Source: Burkholderia sp. OK233 (GTDB lineage: Bacteria > Pseudomonadota > Gammaproteobacteria > Burkholderiales > Burkholderiaceae). Taken from it: a stretch of 64,000 bases of DNA. This document shows positions 45,201-55,031 of this stretch, piece after piece. Positions within the stretch are counted from its first letter, which is position 1. The number at the start of each line of letters is the position of its first letter. The DNA lies in the NCBI RefSeq assembly GCF_900230185.1, contig NZ_OCSR01000001.1, positions 3,162,001 to 3,226,000 of the forward strand. Direction: 5' to 3'. The notes below the pieces were generated by a model. It was not told where the DNA came from. It was given only the letters and a program-made list of their open reading frames with translations, and searched no databases. The position numbers and the translations under genes were made by a program.

Positions 45201-46442
45201 GAAGCGCACCAGATTGTTCAGCAGCGGGCGCGGCAGCGGCAGCGCGCGGCTGAATTCGGCGAGGATGCCCAGGTCGACACGGTCGCCACTGACGCTGACG
45301 AGTTGCCCATGCTGCAGCGAGGCGGTCCGGTAGCGGCCGTGCAGCGTGGTTAGCGCGAGGGTGCGGGTGAGCGGCGTACCGTCGTCGAGTGGCGGCTGGC
45401 CGAGCTCGGCGTGCAAGTGGTTCAGTTGCAGCGTGTAGTCGCCCTGGTCGACTTCGAGACCCCACGAGAAATTGGCGATCGGCACCACCAGCTTGGGCTG
45501 GGTCGGGCGGACCCGCATCGAGACATCCGTGCCGGCCAGTTGCCCGCTCGCCGACTTCATGCGCCCATCGGCGAAGTCGGCCCAGATCGCATTGTCGATG
45601 CGGCCGGCGAACATCTCGATCGGGAAGTTGATGTAGCGCGCGAGGGTCGGCAGATCGACCGGACCGGTCGACATATAGACCTGGCCTGCCCAGTTGACCG
45701 GCTTGCCGATCGCGGAGAGGCGGGCGTGTCTGAAATGCGTACGGAAGTCGATTGGCCCGTGCAGGACCTGGCCGTCGGCGGGCGCCTGCAACGCGAGCCG
45801 GTGGTCGTAGCCGTCGTTGAGAATCGCGATCCGGATGTCGCGCAGGGCGAGTTCCGGCGCGTTATGCGTTGCATCGCGCCAGCGCAGCACGCCGCCGCGC
45901 ACCACGATCGCCTGTTGGCGCAACAGCCACGTAGACAGGGTGTCGTTGCCGCTGTGCCGGGTGGGCACCGGCACGCCCGCCACCGAGATTACGCCGTCGC
46001 TGCTGCGCGACACCAGCACGTCGGGCTGATCGACGATCAGACTGGAGAGCGCGGGATGGAATTGCCAGAGCGACTTCCACGAGAGCGTGGCGGTGGCGTG
46101 CGGAATAGTCAGCGCCGCTTTGCCTTCCGGGTCGCGGATGACGATATCGGTGACGTCGAGGCCCGGCTGAAAGCCGCTCCAATGCGGCGCCAGCTTGCCG
46201 ATGGTGAACTGTGCGTGCAGCTTCTCGGAAACCGTGGCTTCGATGCGCGGGCGGAACGAGTCGACGCGCGGCAGCAGTACATAACGCAAACCGAGAAACA
46301 GACCCGCCGCGATAAAGTAGAAGGCGAGTGCGAGCGCCAGCACTACATGGGACGTCCGATGCAGCACCATGTGGGCGCTTCCGCTCGCGGGCCGGACCTG
46401 CCTGGTTTCGTGCGGGTCGGCGGATTCGTTTCGCTCGGACAT
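42249..46442 (-). CDS. yhdP: YhdP-family AsmA-like intermembrane phospholipid transport protein
   Basis: A 1397-residue protein. One N-terminal inner-membrane helix (about 30-55, VVLALALAFYFIAAGLFLGL) is followed by a very long periplasmic region of DUF3971 and AsmA_2 type built of repeated beta-strands. VDLRHGQILKVDPGVAKLLGVLSLQSLAR near the C-terminus is a family signature. YhdP, TamB and YdbH form hydrophobic grooves that carry phospholipids to the outer membrane. The length fits the family (E. coli about 1266). The ATG at 46442 begins MSERNESADPHE, directly before the membrane helix; a longer open frame upstream is not supported. Divergent from glnE. Confidence 0.92.
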   Translation of the reverse strand: MSERNESADPHETRQVRPASGSAHMVLHRTSHVVLALALAFYFIAAGLFLGLRYVLLPRVDSFRPRIEATVSEKLHAQFTIGKLAPHWSGFQPGLDVTDIVIRDPEGKAALTIPHATATLSWKSLWQFHPALSSLIVDQPDVLVSRSSDGVISVAGVPVPTRHSGNDTLSTWLLRQQAIVVRGGVLRWRDATHNAPELALRDIRIAILNDGYDHRLALQAPADGQVLHGPIDFRTHFRHARLSAIGKPVNWAGQVYMSTGPVDLPTLARYINFPIEMFAGRIDNAIWADFADGRMKSASGQLAGTDVSMRVRPTQPKLVVPIANFSWGLEVDQGDYTLQLNHLHAELGQPPLDDGTPLTRTLALTTLHGRYRTASLQHGQLVSVSGDRVDLGILAEFSRALPLPRPLLNNLVRFNPRGMVSNYVIEVERGKPESGEAGSDHRPSGAEPIERYRFKGDLQGISVAAQEPPPGLTPLNHPRAGIPGIENLWGTVDADENHGTATLNTSNVAITLPGVFDDPRLTLDRLHGRADWTITPKAPGENHPAFTVKLADFGISNADADATATVDYSNPGHGRGSLELKADFQRAQVTRIVRYLPTSISEKLRVYLGHGLQAGVSRGATIEIHGDLTKFPYSRAPEAGVFHIVAPFKGGKFDPSPYPPRKMKNGTPNVWPPLDGIDGVFELKENVLRFDIDRAHYKRVALNKVNGRIDDLGTKASNLVIDGNGRGPLADMLDYVNESSLGIMSKHATEKVHAEGPAALALKLTVPRTPKPHIAVEGAVGFQNNRLTVDNVPPLSQLNGKVRFTEHTAQVDRLSGQFLGGDVHANGGLKQDGTYALDLGGHIAVDAARGLNLHGPAAQVLTRMSGSAPYAVNVRGAKGRLPEVTANSDLTGLALDFPAPFDKPVGTPMPLHFAVSPFADASEAGLERADLTFGPIAATYLLRYQPKTPPTVVTGAIGVNKPADLPSEGVIAAVDLEAFDADAWRALVTQMRNKDAPTPAPAAAPATPNPTLAQFLPSRFAVHVGTLTLLKRHWDSVIVGASHADGKWQANIASNQVSGHVSWLPGANKESPGTLQARFARVVIPSATDKDLLGQAISAPAQNMPSIDLVVNELIVRDRNIGRLEVDAHNFEEDGVPVWQLDKLDITNPAATLTATANWRTSTGLGNTADEATPRRTVFDFKLDIKDAGALLERFGQPHTLKAGNGTLSGKVVWRGGPTTIDYPTLNGNLAVDLRHGQILKVDPGVAKLLGVLSLQSLARFATLNFRDVIGEGLPFERVTGTGEIHNGIGRTENFEMVTAPARAEMKGSLDLAQETQDLHVQIVPTVSAGAAVIAATVINPLLGLGALVADLAFSKSVSTAFAREYAITGPWSKPHIERVKSDRGKMDAPASTVEAH

Positions 46443-46639
46443 GCTGCGGCGGGTGGGCGTATGGTAGTTTTGCGAATTAACGACGAAATGTAACACACGG
46501 GAAAGCGTCGGCGGACCTCCGGCAAACCCTTTCTCCATGCCGTCTCGCGACCTGCGCGAGGCGGCCGGACCCCGCATGGACCCGTGTGCTGCGGCGAACT
46601 GAACAACGCTGATAAAGCAACGAGCGAGCCAGACCCTTG

Positions 46640-49432
46640 ATGACTGACGCAACACTCCTGAGTTCCAGCTATTCACATTACGCGGCGCGTGCCGCGGCGG
46701 CCCGTCCGCAAATCGTGGCGCAGGTGGTGGCGCTCGCGTCCGCGCCCCTCACGCGCGAACGGATCGACGCGCGCTTTGATGCGCTGTGTGCCGAGGCAGC
46801 CGGCGCGGGCGACGGCCCGTTGAGTGAGGATGCACTCAAACGGGCCTTGCGCCAATTGCGCACTGAGGTATTTTGCGCCGTGATGGAGCGTGATCTGGCG
46901 GGCGAGGCGGATGTTGCCGAAGTCACCGGCGCGATGACCGACCTGGCGGAGACGACGATCCAGCGTGCGCTCGCCGTCGTGTCCGCCGAGCTCGAAACGC
47001 TCTACGGCGAACCGCGCGGACCACAGGGCGAGCGGCTCGCGCTCGGCGTGGTCGGGATGGGCAAGCTGGGCGGGCGTGAGTTGAATGTGTCGTCGGATAT
47101 CGACCTGATCTTCATTTATGAAGAGGACGGTGACACCGCGGGCGGTCAGCGTTCGCCGATCGCGACGCAGGACTTTTTTACGCGTCTGGGTAAACGCCTG
47201 ATCGGCGCGCTGGCCGAGGTGACCGCCGACGGTTACGTGTTCCGGGTCGATATGCGTTTGCGGCCGAACGGCGATTCGGGGCCGCTCGTGTGCAGCCTCG
47301 GCATGCTCGAAGAGTATTTCTACGTGCAGGGCCGCGAGTGGGAGCGCTATGCGTGGATCAAGGGCCGGCTCGTGTCCGAAGGCGCAAGCGACGCGGCGCG
47401 GCGGTTGCAGAAGCAACTCGACGCAATCGTCACGCCGTTCGTCTATCGACGTTATCTGGACTTCGGCGTGATCAGCGCGATTCGTGCGCTGCATTTGCAG
47501 ATTCGCCAGGAAGCGCAGCGGCGCGCCTCGATGCGCCCCGACAAGGCCGACGACATCAAGCTGGGCCGCGGCGGCATCCGCGAAATCGAATTCAGCGCTC
47601 AGGTCTTTCAGCTGATCCGCGGTGGTCAGGATGCCGGCTTCCGGGTGCGTCCGACCCTCGCCGTCTTGCGGCACGCGGCCACGCACGGGCTGCTCGATAC
47701 CTCGGTCTGTGTGAAGCTTTCACAGGCGTACCGCTTCCTGCGCGAACTCGAGCACCGCCTGCAATACCGCAACGACGCGCAAACTCACGCGATGCCGGTC
47801 GATCCTGAGGAGCGTGTGGCGCTCGCGCAAGCAATGGGTTGCGACGACTATGCCGCGCTGATGCTCAAGCTCGACGCGCACCGCGAGTTCGTCGAACAGC
47901 AGTTCGACCAGATTTTCGCCGACAAGGTGAGCGGCCGCGATGGCTGCGGCGCACCGGAAGACGGCGCGGCGGCGTGGGTCTGGAGCAGCGCGCTCGCCGA
48001 CGACAGCGCTGAGGAAGCGCTTCGCGCGCGCCTGATGGAACTGGGTGTGTCCGAGCCGGACGAGCTGCTGGCGCGGTTGCGCGCGGTGTGGCAGTCATCG
48101 CGTTACGCGGGGCTCGCCGAGCGTAGCCGCCAGCGCTTCGATATCGTCGCGCAGCGTGCGCTGGAAGCCGCGCGTACCCTGGAGCCGCTCGAACGGCGCG
48201 GCGATACGGTGGCGCGTTTCTTCGATCTGCTCGAAGCCGTGAGCCGGCGCGGCGCGTACCTTGCGCTGCTGACCGAATATCCGCAGGCGCTGCATCGGGT
48301 GCTGTCGGTGCTGGGTGGTTCGCGCTGGGCCGCCGGCTATCTGATCCGCCACCCGCAATTGCTCGACGAACTCCTCGACGACGAGGCGATGGACAGTCCG
48401 TTCGACTGGCCTGAATTCAAGCGCACGCTGCGCTTGCGTCTGGCCGCGGCGGATGGCATCGAGCAGCAGATGGACTTGCTGCGCCACGCGCACCAGGCCG
48501 AGGTGTTCCGTATCCTGCTGATCGATCTGGCCGGCAGGCTGAGCGTCGAGCATGTGAGCGACCGCCTGTCCGAACTCGCCGACGCCGTGCTCGACGTCAC
48601 GCTCGAAGCAGTCTGGAAGCAACTCGCCAAACGCCACCGCGAGGTGCCGAAGTTTGCGGTAATCGCGTACGGCAAGCTGGGCGGCAAGGAGCTTGGTTAC
48701 GCGTCCGACCTCGACGTCATCTTCCTCTACGACGATCCGGACGATGCCGCCGCCGACGTCTACTCCACCTACACCCGCCGCCTAATCACCTGGCTGACGA
48801 CGGCGACCGGCGCGGGCACCTTGTTCGATGTCGACTTGCGGCTGCGGCCGAACGGCGAGTCGGGTCTGCTTGTCACCGATCTGGACGCATTCCGCCGTTA
48901 TCAACTGCGCGAAGGCGATGCCGCCAATACGGCGTGGGTGTGGGAGCATCAGGCGTTGAGTCGCGCGCGCTACTGCGCGGGCGACGCCGAAATCGGCGCG
49001 AAATTCGAGCAGATCCGCGAACAGGTGCTGACCACGCCGCGCGAGGCCGCGCCGCTCGCGAAGGAAATCGTCGAGATGCGCGAGCGCGTCGAGGCGGGGC
49101 ATCCGAACCATACGGCGCTGTTCGACCTGAAGCACGATCGCGGCGGCATGGTCGATATCGAATTCACCGTGCAGTACTGGGTGCTGCTGCATGCGGCGAG
49201 CGATCCCGAACTGATCCGCAATACCGGCAACATCGCGCTGCTGCGTGAAGTGTCGCGCTTCGGCTTGATGAGCGAGGCGGAAGCGGAGACGGTCGGGGCG
49301 GCTTATCGGACCTACCGGAAGTTGCAGCACCAGCTGCGGCTGGACGGGATGGAGAAGGCGCGGGTCGATCCGGCGCTGGTGGTGACTGAGCGTGAAGCGG
49401 TGCTGGGGCTGTGGAAGCGGGTGTTTGGCTGA
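46640..49432 (+). CDS. glnE: Bifunctional glutamine synthetase adenylyltransferase/deadenylase (GlnE)
   Basis: A 930-residue enzyme with two nucleotidyltransferase domains. The N-terminal adenylyl-removing domain has GVVGMGKLGGRELNVSSDIDLIFIYE and the C-terminal adenylylating domain has VIAYGKLGGKELGYASDLDVIFLYDD, each followed by DxRLRPNG. A regulatory helical region lies between them. It switches glutamine synthetase off or on according to PII state. ATG 46640 follows a TTG at 46637; ATG is preferred. The gene converges with recN after 29 bases. Confidence 0.96.
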   Translation: MTDATLLSSSYSHYAARAAAARPQIVAQVVALASAPLTRERIDARFDALCAEAAGAGDGPLSEDALKRALRQLRTEVFCAVMERDLAGEADVAEVTGAMTDLAETTIQRALAVVSAELETLYGEPRGPQGERLALGVVGMGKLGGRELNVSSDIDLIFIYEEDGDTAGGQRSPIATQDFFTRLGKRLIGALAEVTADGYVFRVDMRLRPNGDSGPLVCSLGMLEEYFYVQGREWERYAWIKGRLVSEGASDAARRLQKQLDAIVTPFVYRRYLDFGVISAIRALHLQIRQEAQRRASMRPDKADDIKLGRGGIREIEFSAQVFQLIRGGQDAGFRVRPTLAVLRHAATHGLLDTSVCVKLSQAYRFLRELEHRLQYRNDAQTHAMPVDPEERVALAQAMGCDDYAALMLKLDAHREFVEQQFDQIFADKVSGRDGCGAPEDGAAAWVWSSALADDSAEEALRARLMELGVSEPDELLARLRAVWQSSRYAGLAERSRQRFDIVAQRALEAARTLEPLERRGDTVARFFDLLEAVSRRGAYLALLTEYPQALHRVLSVLGGSRWAAGYLIRHPQLLDELLDDEAMDSPFDWPEFKRTLRLRLAAADGIEQQMDLLRHAHQAEVFRILLIDLAGRLSVEHVSDRLSELADAVLDVTLEAVWKQLAKRHREVPKFAVIAYGKLGGKELGYASDLDVIFLYDDPDDAAADVYSTYTRRLITWLTTATGAGTLFDVDLRLRPNGESGLLVTDLDAFRRYQLREGDAANTAWVWEHQALSRARYCAGDAEIGAKFEQIREQVLTTPREAAPLAKEIVEMRERVEAGHPNHTALFDLKHDRGGMVDIEFTVQYWVLLHAASDPELIRNTGNIALLREVSRFGLMSEAEAETVGAAYRTYRKLQHQLRLDGMEKARVDPALVVTEREAVLGLWKRVFG

Positions 49433-49461
49433 GGCTCCGCGATGATTTCCAGCCCGCGTTC

Positions 49462-51132
49462 CTAGGCCGCCAGCATTTCCTTCGCGTGCTTGCGGGTGGT
49501 GGCAGTGATCTCCAGTCCGCCCAGCATCCGAGCGACTTCTTCGACGCGGCTCGCGCGGTCGAGCGAGGTCACGCTGCTGACCGTGCCGCCTTTGCCGTTG
49601 CCCGACTTCGTCACCTGGAAATGATGGTCGCCGCGCGCGGCGACTTGCGGCAAGTGCGTGACGCACAGCACCTGACGCGCTTGTCCCAGTTGATGCAGCA
49701 GCCGTCCGACCACTTCAGCGACGCCGCCGCCGATTCCCGTATCCACTTCGTCGAAGATCAGGGTGGGTGTCGGGCTCGCGGCGCTCGCAATGACAGCCAG
49801 GGCGAGGCTGATCCGCGCCAGTTCCCCGCCTGAGGCGACCTTCGCGAGCGGCCGCAGCGGCACGCCGGCATGACCGGCGACGCGGAATTCGACCTGCTCG
49901 AGCCCGTGCGCGCCACCTTCCGGCAACGGCACCAGCGCCACTTCAAAGCTGCCGCCTTTCATCGACAGTTCCTGCATGCCGGTGGTTACTGCTGCGCCCA
50001 GGGCTTTGCCGGCCTTGGCGCGCGCCTTCGAGAGCTTTTTCGCTTCGGCGAGGAAGGCTTCTTTAGCTTTGGCTTCGGCCGCGTGCAGGCTGTCGAGATC
50101 GGCGGCGGCGTCGAGCGCGGCCAGTTGCGCGCGACGCGCTTCATGTTCTTCAGGCAGCGTCTCGGGTCGCAGGCGGAATTTGCGTGCGGCCGAGTGCAGC
50201 GCGTCGAGACGCTTTTCGACCTGGGCGAGCCGGTCGGGATCCAGTTCGAGCTTCTGCGCGTAGTGGCTGAGCGAATAGGCCGCTTCCTGCAACTGGATCT
50301 CGGCCGGTTCCAGCGCCGCCAGCACGTCGTTCAGCGCCGGGTCGATCTCAGCGAGGTCGCGCACTTTCGACACGATCGAGGCGAGATGCGTGATCATCGC
50401 CTCGTCCGATTCGGACAGCGCGCCGAGCGCCCCTTGCACGCCGTCGATCAGGTTGGCCGAGTGCGACAGGCGCCGGTGTTCGGCGTTGACCTCTTCCCAT
50501 TCGCCCGGTTGCGGCGAAAGTTTGTCCAGTTCGGTGAGCTGCCAGGCGAGGCGCTCGCGCTCCAGTTGCAGCTCGCGGTCGCGCGTTTGCGCATGCTCGA
50601 CGGCCTGAACCTTTTCCCGCCACGACCGCCAGGCACGCGTGACGGCTGCAGCGGTTTCCGTGAGGCCGGCATGGGTGTCGAACAGTTCGCGTTGCGCGTC
50701 CGGACGCATCAGCAACTGATGCGCATGCTGCCCGTGAATATCCACCAGCATCTCGCCGACTTCGCGCAACTGTGTGAGCGTCGCCGCCGTGCCGTTGATG
50801 AACGCGCGCGAGCGGCCGTTTGCGTCCACCACGCGACGCAGCATCACGGTGCCGCCGTGGTGGTCGTCGTCGGAGGTCGTGCCGAGCGCCTGCTCGTCGA
50901 GCCATCGCTCGACTTGCGTATGCGTCTCGAACTCCGCGGTGATGTCGGCACGGCTCTCGCCGGTGCGCACCACGTTCGCATCGGCGCGGGCACCGAGCGC
51001 GAGGGCCAGTGCGTCGATCAGGATCGACTTGCCGGCGCCTGTTTCGCCTGAGAAAACGGTAAAGCCGCTGTCGAATTCGAGATCGAGCGCGGCGACGATG
51101 ACGAAGTCGCGTATCGAGAGGTGGCGAAGCAT
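49462..51132 (-). CDS. recN: DNA repair protein RecN
   Basis: A 556-residue SMC-like ATPase of double-strand break repair. Walker A is FSGETGAGKSILIDAL at about 29-44, two coiled-coil arms enclose the middle, and the ABC signature/Walker B are LRPLAKVASGGELARISLAL and TLIFDEVDTGIGG. The ATG at 51132 begins MLRHLSIRDFVIV, the canonical start; there is no clear Shine-Dalgarno. It follows nadK by 102 bases on the same strand. No LexA box was identified. Confidence 0.95.
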   Translation of the reverse strand: MLRHLSIRDFVIVAALDLEFDSGFTVFSGETGAGKSILIDALALALGARADANVVRTGESRADITAEFETHTQVERWLDEQALGTTSDDDHHGGTVMLRRVVDANGRSRAFINGTAATLTQLREVGEMLVDIHGQHAHQLLMRPDAQRELFDTHAGLTETAAAVTRAWRSWREKVQAVEHAQTRDRELQLERERLAWQLTELDKLSPQPGEWEEVNAEHRRLSHSANLIDGVQGALGALSESDEAMITHLASIVSKVRDLAEIDPALNDVLAALEPAEIQLQEAAYSLSHYAQKLELDPDRLAQVEKRLDALHSAARKFRLRPETLPEEHEARRAQLAALDAAADLDSLHAAEAKAKEAFLAEAKKLSKARAKAGKALGAAVTTGMQELSMKGGSFEVALVPLPEGGAHGLEQVEFRVAGHAGVPLRPLAKVASGGELARISLALAVIASAASPTPTLIFDEVDTGIGGGVAEVVGRLLHQLGQARQVLCVTHLPQVAARGDHHFQVTKSGNGKGGTVSSVTSLDRASRVEEVARMLGGLEITATTRKHAKEMLAA

Positions 51133-51234
51133 GGAGGTCGTCTGATGAGCTTGAGATTCAGGGTTCGGCAGCGGTGGCGTTCGCATTCCGGCGCCTGGCG
51201 TTCCAGTATTCCGGCGTTCCGGTGGTCCGGCCGC

Positions 51235-52137
51235 TCAGGGCTTGGGATCTTCTTCGTGTGACGGGTATTCGTTCCAGTGCAGTTTCTTGCGCAGCGTCGC
51301 GAAATGGCTGTAGCCGACCGGGTGCAGCATCGGCACCGTATGACGCGAACGGCGCACCTCGATCGTGTCGCCCAATTCCAGCGAGGTGAACGACTGCATG
51401 TCGAAATTGACGTTCACTTCGCGCCCCGAGACGATCTGGATGCTCACCTTCGAGTCGTCCGGCAGCACGATCGGCCGGTTCGACAACGCATGCGGCGCGA
51501 TCGGCACCAGCACGATGCCTTGCAATTGCGGGTGCAGGATCGGCCCCTGGGAGGACAGCGCGTAGGCGGTTGAACCCGTAGGCGTGGCGACGATCAGGCC
51601 GTCCGAGCGCTGGTTGTACATGAAGCGCCCGTCCACTGAGACATGCAGTTCCGCCATCCCCGAGAAGCCGCTGCGGTTGACCACCACGTCGTTGAAGGCC
51701 AGCGCGTGATAGATCGGGTTGCCGCCGCGCATGATGCGCGCTTCGAGCAGCATGCGTTCTTCGCGCTCGAAGTTGCCGGCAAGCATTTGCGGCACGATCT
51801 CGCGCATGTCGGAGATCGGAATGTCGGTAATGAAGCCGAGCCGGCCGTGGTTGATGCCGATCAGCGGCGTGCGGTAGGGCGCAAGCTGGCGGCCAATGCC
51901 TAGCATCGTGCCGTCGCCGCCTAGCACCACGGCAACGTCGGCACGCGCGCCGATCTCAGCGGGACGCAGCGCCGGATAGTCGGTGACGCCGATTTCGGCG
52001 GCGGTGTCGGCTTCGAATACGACCTCGAAGCCGCGCTTCGCGATGCACGAGGCGAGTTCGGTCAGCGGCTCGCCGATGCCCGGCGTATTGTTGCGCCCGA
52101 CGAGCGCGACGGTCTTGAACTGGCTGGTCACTTGCAT
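51235..52137 (-). CDS. nadK: NAD kinase
   Basis: A 300-residue ATP-NAD kinase that makes NADP. The GGDGTMLG motif (about 75), [12 protein letters not shown] and the NAD-binding loop [20 protein letters not shown] are all present. ATG 52137 ([15 protein letters not shown]) gives the normal length. Divergent from hrcA, followed by recN, the standard nadK-recN order. Confidence 0.96.
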   Translation of the reverse strand: MQVTSQFKTVALVGRNNTPGIGEPLTELASCIAKRGFEVVFEADTAAEIGVTDYPALRPAEIGARADVAVVLGGDGTMLGIGRQLAPYRTPLIGINHGRLGFITDIPISDMREIVPQMLAGNFEREERMLLEARIMRGGNPIYHALAFNDVVVNRSGFSGMAELHVSVDGRFMYNQRSDGLIVATPTGSTAYALSSQGPILHPQLQGIVLVPIAPHALSNRPIVLPDDSKVSIQIVSGREVNVNFDMQSFTSLELGDTIEVRRSRHTVPMLHPVGYSHFATLRKKLHWNEYPSHEEDPKP

Positions 52138-52269
52138 GCCGGCATTACACCATAGGTAGGGCCTGAAAAGAACCGCAGACAGACCCGGTAGCGGCCCCGC
52201 GCAAGCGGGCTGCCGGCGCATTGAGCGATTATCGTTAGAATGGTGAAACATTGATGACAGGCTTCACCC

Positions 52270-52303
52270 CGCCAACCGGCGGCGCGATAGCCAGAGGTTG
52301 GCG
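52270..52303 (+). promoter_or_regulatory. Stem-loop in the nadK-hrcA intergenic region
   Basis: Perfect 8-bp inverted repeat CGCCAACC / GGTTGGCG with an 18-base GC-rich centre, 48 bases before the hrcA ATG. A second short repeat GGTGAA / TTCACC (52242-52247, 52263-52268) lies beside it. No canonical CIRCE (TTAGCACTC-N9-GAGTGCTAA) is present; TTAGCGCTC at 52307 has no correctly spaced partner. Confidence 0.4.
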
Positions 52304-52350
52304 CCGTTAGCGCTCGCTGTAGTCGCGTCATTGAGCTAAAATTTTCCGTC

Positions 52351-53370
52351 ATGCTAGATCCTCGCGCACAAACCCTCCTCAAAACGCTGATCGAGCGCTA
52401 CATCGCCGAAGGTCAGCCGGTCGGCTCGCGCACGTTGTCACGTTATTCCGGCCTCGAACTGAGTCCGGCGACGATCCGCAACGTGATGTCCGATCTCGAG
52501 GACCTTGGGCTTGTGATCAGTCCGCATACTTCAGCGGGCCGCATCCCGACGCCGCGCGGCTACCGGCTGTTCGTCGATACCATGCTGACGCTGGAATCCG
52601 CCGCGGACGAAGAGGCGGTGATGCGTATCGTCAAGACTACGCTGCAGGCGGGCGAACCGCAGAAAGTCGTCGCCGCGGCGGCCAGCGTGCTGTCCAATCT
52701 GTCGCAGTTCGCCGGTGTGGTGCTTACGCCGCGCCGCAGCCACGTGTTCAAGCAGATCGAATTCATGCGCTTGTCGGACAAGCGCATTCTGCTGATCATC
52801 GTGACACCCGAGGGCGACGTGCAGAACCGCATCATGGCAACCCAGCGCGACTTTTCGCCGTCGCAACTGGTGGAAGCCTCCAATTACATCAACGCGCACT
52901 TCGCGGGCCTCTCGTTTGACGACGTGCGCCGCCGCCTGCGCGAAGAAATCGACGAATTGCGTGGCGACATGACCACGCTGATGCACGCCGCGGTCACGGC
53001 CAGCACGGATGAGTCCGACACCGGCGAGACCGTGCTGATTTCCGGCGAGCGCAACCTGCTCGAAGTCGCCGACCTGTCGTCGGACATGGCGCGCTTGCGC
53101 AAGCTGTTCGATGTGTTCGACCAAAAGACCAGTCTCCTTCAGTTGCTCGACGTGTCGAGTCACGCCGCGGGCGTGCAGATTTTCATTGGCGGCGAGTCGA
53201 ATCTCGTGCCGATCGAGGAAATGAGCGTCGTCACCGCGCCTTATGAGGTGAACGGCAAGATCGTCGGCACGCTCGGCGTGATCGGGCCGACCCGCATGGC
53301 CTACAACCGCGTGATTCCGATTGTCGACATCACCGCGCGGCTGCTTTCCCTGACGCTCAGTCAACAGTAA
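52351..53370 (+). CDS. hrcA: Heat-inducible transcription repressor HrcA
   Basis: A 339-residue repressor that binds CIRCE operators, usually at groESL in this group. The winged HTH opens the protein ([46 protein letters not shown]), followed by [16 protein letters not shown] and the C-terminal GAF-like region with [15 protein letters not shown]. It starts the + strand chaperone block with hemH and hslR before grpE. No CIRCE is seen at its own promoter. Confidence 0.95.
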   Translation: MLDPRAQTLLKTLIERYIAEGQPVGSRTLSRYSGLELSPATIRNVMSDLEDLGLVISPHTSAGRIPTPRGYRLFVDTMLTLESAADEEAVMRIVKTTLQAGEPQKVVAAAASVLSNLSQFAGVVLTPRRSHVFKQIEFMRLSDKRILLIIVTPEGDVQNRIMATQRDFSPSQLVEASNYINAHFAGLSFDDVRRRLREEIDELRGDMTTLMHAAVTASTDESDTGETVLISGERNLLEVADLSSDMARLRKLFDVFDQKTSLLQLLDVSSHAAGVQIFIGGESNLVPIEEMSVVTAPYEVNGKIVGTLGVIGPTRMAYNRVIPIVDITARLLSLTLSQQ

Positions 53371-53452
53371 GCAGCGGTATTCGCTGGCTGCGGCACCTCA
53401 TGCTGCAAATGATGCGCGATGGCGCGCGGCTTGCCAATTGGCCGAATGGCCA

Positions 53453-53494
53453 GGGGTCCCTGGCGGACCCCGCAATGGACCGCGCCGCTATAAT
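53453..53494 (+). promoter_or_regulatory. Hairpin and -10 element upstream of hemH
   Basis: Perfect 7-bp stem GGGGTCC / GGACCCC (53453-53471), a possible end for hrcA, is followed by TATAAT at 53489-53494. The -35 is weak. This suggests that hemH-hslR has its own promoter. Confidence 0.5.
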
Positions 53495-53544
53495 GAATTC
53501 CACCTGAACCGACTCTCCGCCCAAAGCGGTTACTCCTGCTGACT

Positions 53545-54615
53545 ATGCGCTTCGACCTCGAGCGGCCATCGCAGAACGCCACGTCACACCGTGTCGCCGT
53601 GTTGCTGATCAATCTCGGCACGCCCGACGCGCCGACGCCGCGTGCGGTCCGGCGCTATCTTGCGCAGTTCCTGTCCGATCCTCGCGTGGTCGAAATTCCG
53701 GCGCTGCTCTGGCAGGTGATCCTGCGTTTCTTGATTTTGCCGTTCCGGAGTCCCGCGTCAGCGAAGAAGTACGCGGCCGTGTGGATGCCGGAAGGCTCGC
53801 CGCTGCGTGTCTTCACGGAGAAGCAGGTGGAGGGTTTGCGTCATCTGCTGCAATTGAACGACTACACGGTGCTGGTCGACTACGCCATGCGCTACGGCAC
53901 GCCCGGCATTCCGGCCATGCTGAACCAGCTCAAGCTGGCGGGCGCGGAGCGCGTGCTGCTGATGCCCATGTATCCGCAATACTCGTCGTCGACCACGGCC
54001 ACGGCTTTCGACGAGGCCTTTTCGGCCCTCAAGCGCATGCGCAATCAGCCGGAAATCCGCACGGTGCGGCAGTACGCCGACCACCCGGCGTATATCGCCG
54101 CGCTTGCCGCTCAGGTGCACCACTACTGGCATCAGCACGGCCGGCCGGACTTCGCGGCGGGCGACAAGCTGGTGCTGAGTTTTCACGGCGTGCCCAAGCG
54201 CACAATGGATCTCGGCGATCCGTACCACGAGCAATGCCAGCAGACCGGCGCGTTGTTGACGCAGGCGCTGGGATTGACGCAGGTGGAATGCCGCATCACG
54301 TTTCAGTCGCGGTTCGGCAAGGCCGAGTGGCTGCAGCCGTATACAGCACCCACGTTGAAGGAATTGGGCTCGGCCGGCGTGCGGCGTGCTGACGTGTTCT
54401 GTCCGGGTTTTACCGCCGATTGCCTTGAAACGATTGAAGAAATCGGCATGGAAGTACGTGACGAGTTCCTCCAGGCAGGCGGCAAGGAATTTCATCGGAT
54501 TCCCTGCGTGAACGCCTCGCAGCCGTGGATCGCCGCGCTCGGCGAAATCGTCGCGCAGAATCTGCAGGGCTGGCCCGTGCAAGCGGTGCCGGTGCCGCAC
54601 ACGACCGGGGCTTAA
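53545..54615 (+). CDS. hemH: Ferrochelatase
   Basis: A 356-residue enzyme inserting Fe2+ into protoporphyrin IX. Conserved pieces are [56 protein letters not shown] (active-site His) and [17 protein letters not shown]. It is soluble or membrane-peripheral. hslR starts eight bases after its stop, so the two form an operon. Confidence 0.95.
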   Translation: MRFDLERPSQNATSHRVAVLLINLGTPDAPTPRAVRRYLAQFLSDPRVVEIPALLWQVILRFLILPFRSPASAKKYAAVWMPEGSPLRVFTEKQVEGLRHLLQLNDYTVLVDYAMRYGTPGIPAMLNQLKLAGAERVLLMPMYPQYSSSTTATAFDEAFSALKRMRNQPEIRTVRQYADHPAYIAALAAQVHHYWHQHGRPDFAAGDKLVLSFHGVPKRTMDLGDPYHEQCQQTGALLTQALGLTQVECRITFQSRFGKAEWLQPYTAPTLKELGSAGVRRADVFCPGFTADCLETIEEIGMEVRDEFLQAGGKEFHRIPCVNASQPWIAALGEIVAQNLQGWPVQAVPVPHTTGA

Positions 54616-54623
54616 GCAGGCTC

Positions 54624-55031
54624 ATGAATTACAGGATTTCAACCGAACCGGGCGCGAAGCTGCGCATCGACAAATGGCTTTGGGCGGCGCGTTTCTTCAA
54701 GACCCGCTCGCTCGCGGCGGATGCCGTTGACAAAGGGCACGTGCGCATCGGCGGCGCGAGTGTCAAACCGGCCAAGGATGTGCGCGTCGGCGACCTGGTC
54801 GAGATCGAGATCGAGCGGATTGTCTGGCAGGTGGAAGTGCTGGGCGTGTGCGACGTGCGCGGCCCGGCCAGCGTCGCGCAGACGCTTTATGCGGAAACCG
54901 ACGAGAGCAAGGTGAAACGGCAGGTCGAGCAGGAGCGGCGCAAGACATACCGCGAACCGGCCGCCGCTTTGCACGGCAGGCCGACCAAACGCGACCGGCG
55001 CACTATCGACAAACTTTCAGGTGGGGATTGA
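54624..55031 (+). CDS. hslR: Heat-shock S4-domain RNA-binding protein (HslR/Hsp15)
   Basis: A 135-residue protein with an S4 domain at about 14-60: KLRIDKWLWAARFFKTRSLAADAVDKGHVRIGGASVKPAKDVRVGD. The basic C-terminal tail (KRQVEQERRKTY...RPTKRDRRTIDKLSGGD) binds RNA. Hsp15 rescues 50S subunits carrying stalled peptidyl-tRNA. Start ATG 54624. The last 29 bases overlap, on the opposite strand, the end of a possible 53-residue ORF. Confidence 0.93.
   Translation: MNYRISTEPGAKLRIDKWLWAARFFKTRSLAADAVDKGHVRIGGASVKPAKDVRVGDLVEIEIERIVWQVEVLGVCDVRGPASVAQTLYAETDESKVKRQVEQERRKTYREPAAALHGRPTKRDRRTIDKLSGGD

Noticed and set aside
52307..52340. CIRCE operator upstream of hrcA
   Set aside because: TTAGCGCTC resembles the left arm, but the nearest right-arm-like word GAGCTAA is 17 bases away and truncated; the canonical spacing is nine.
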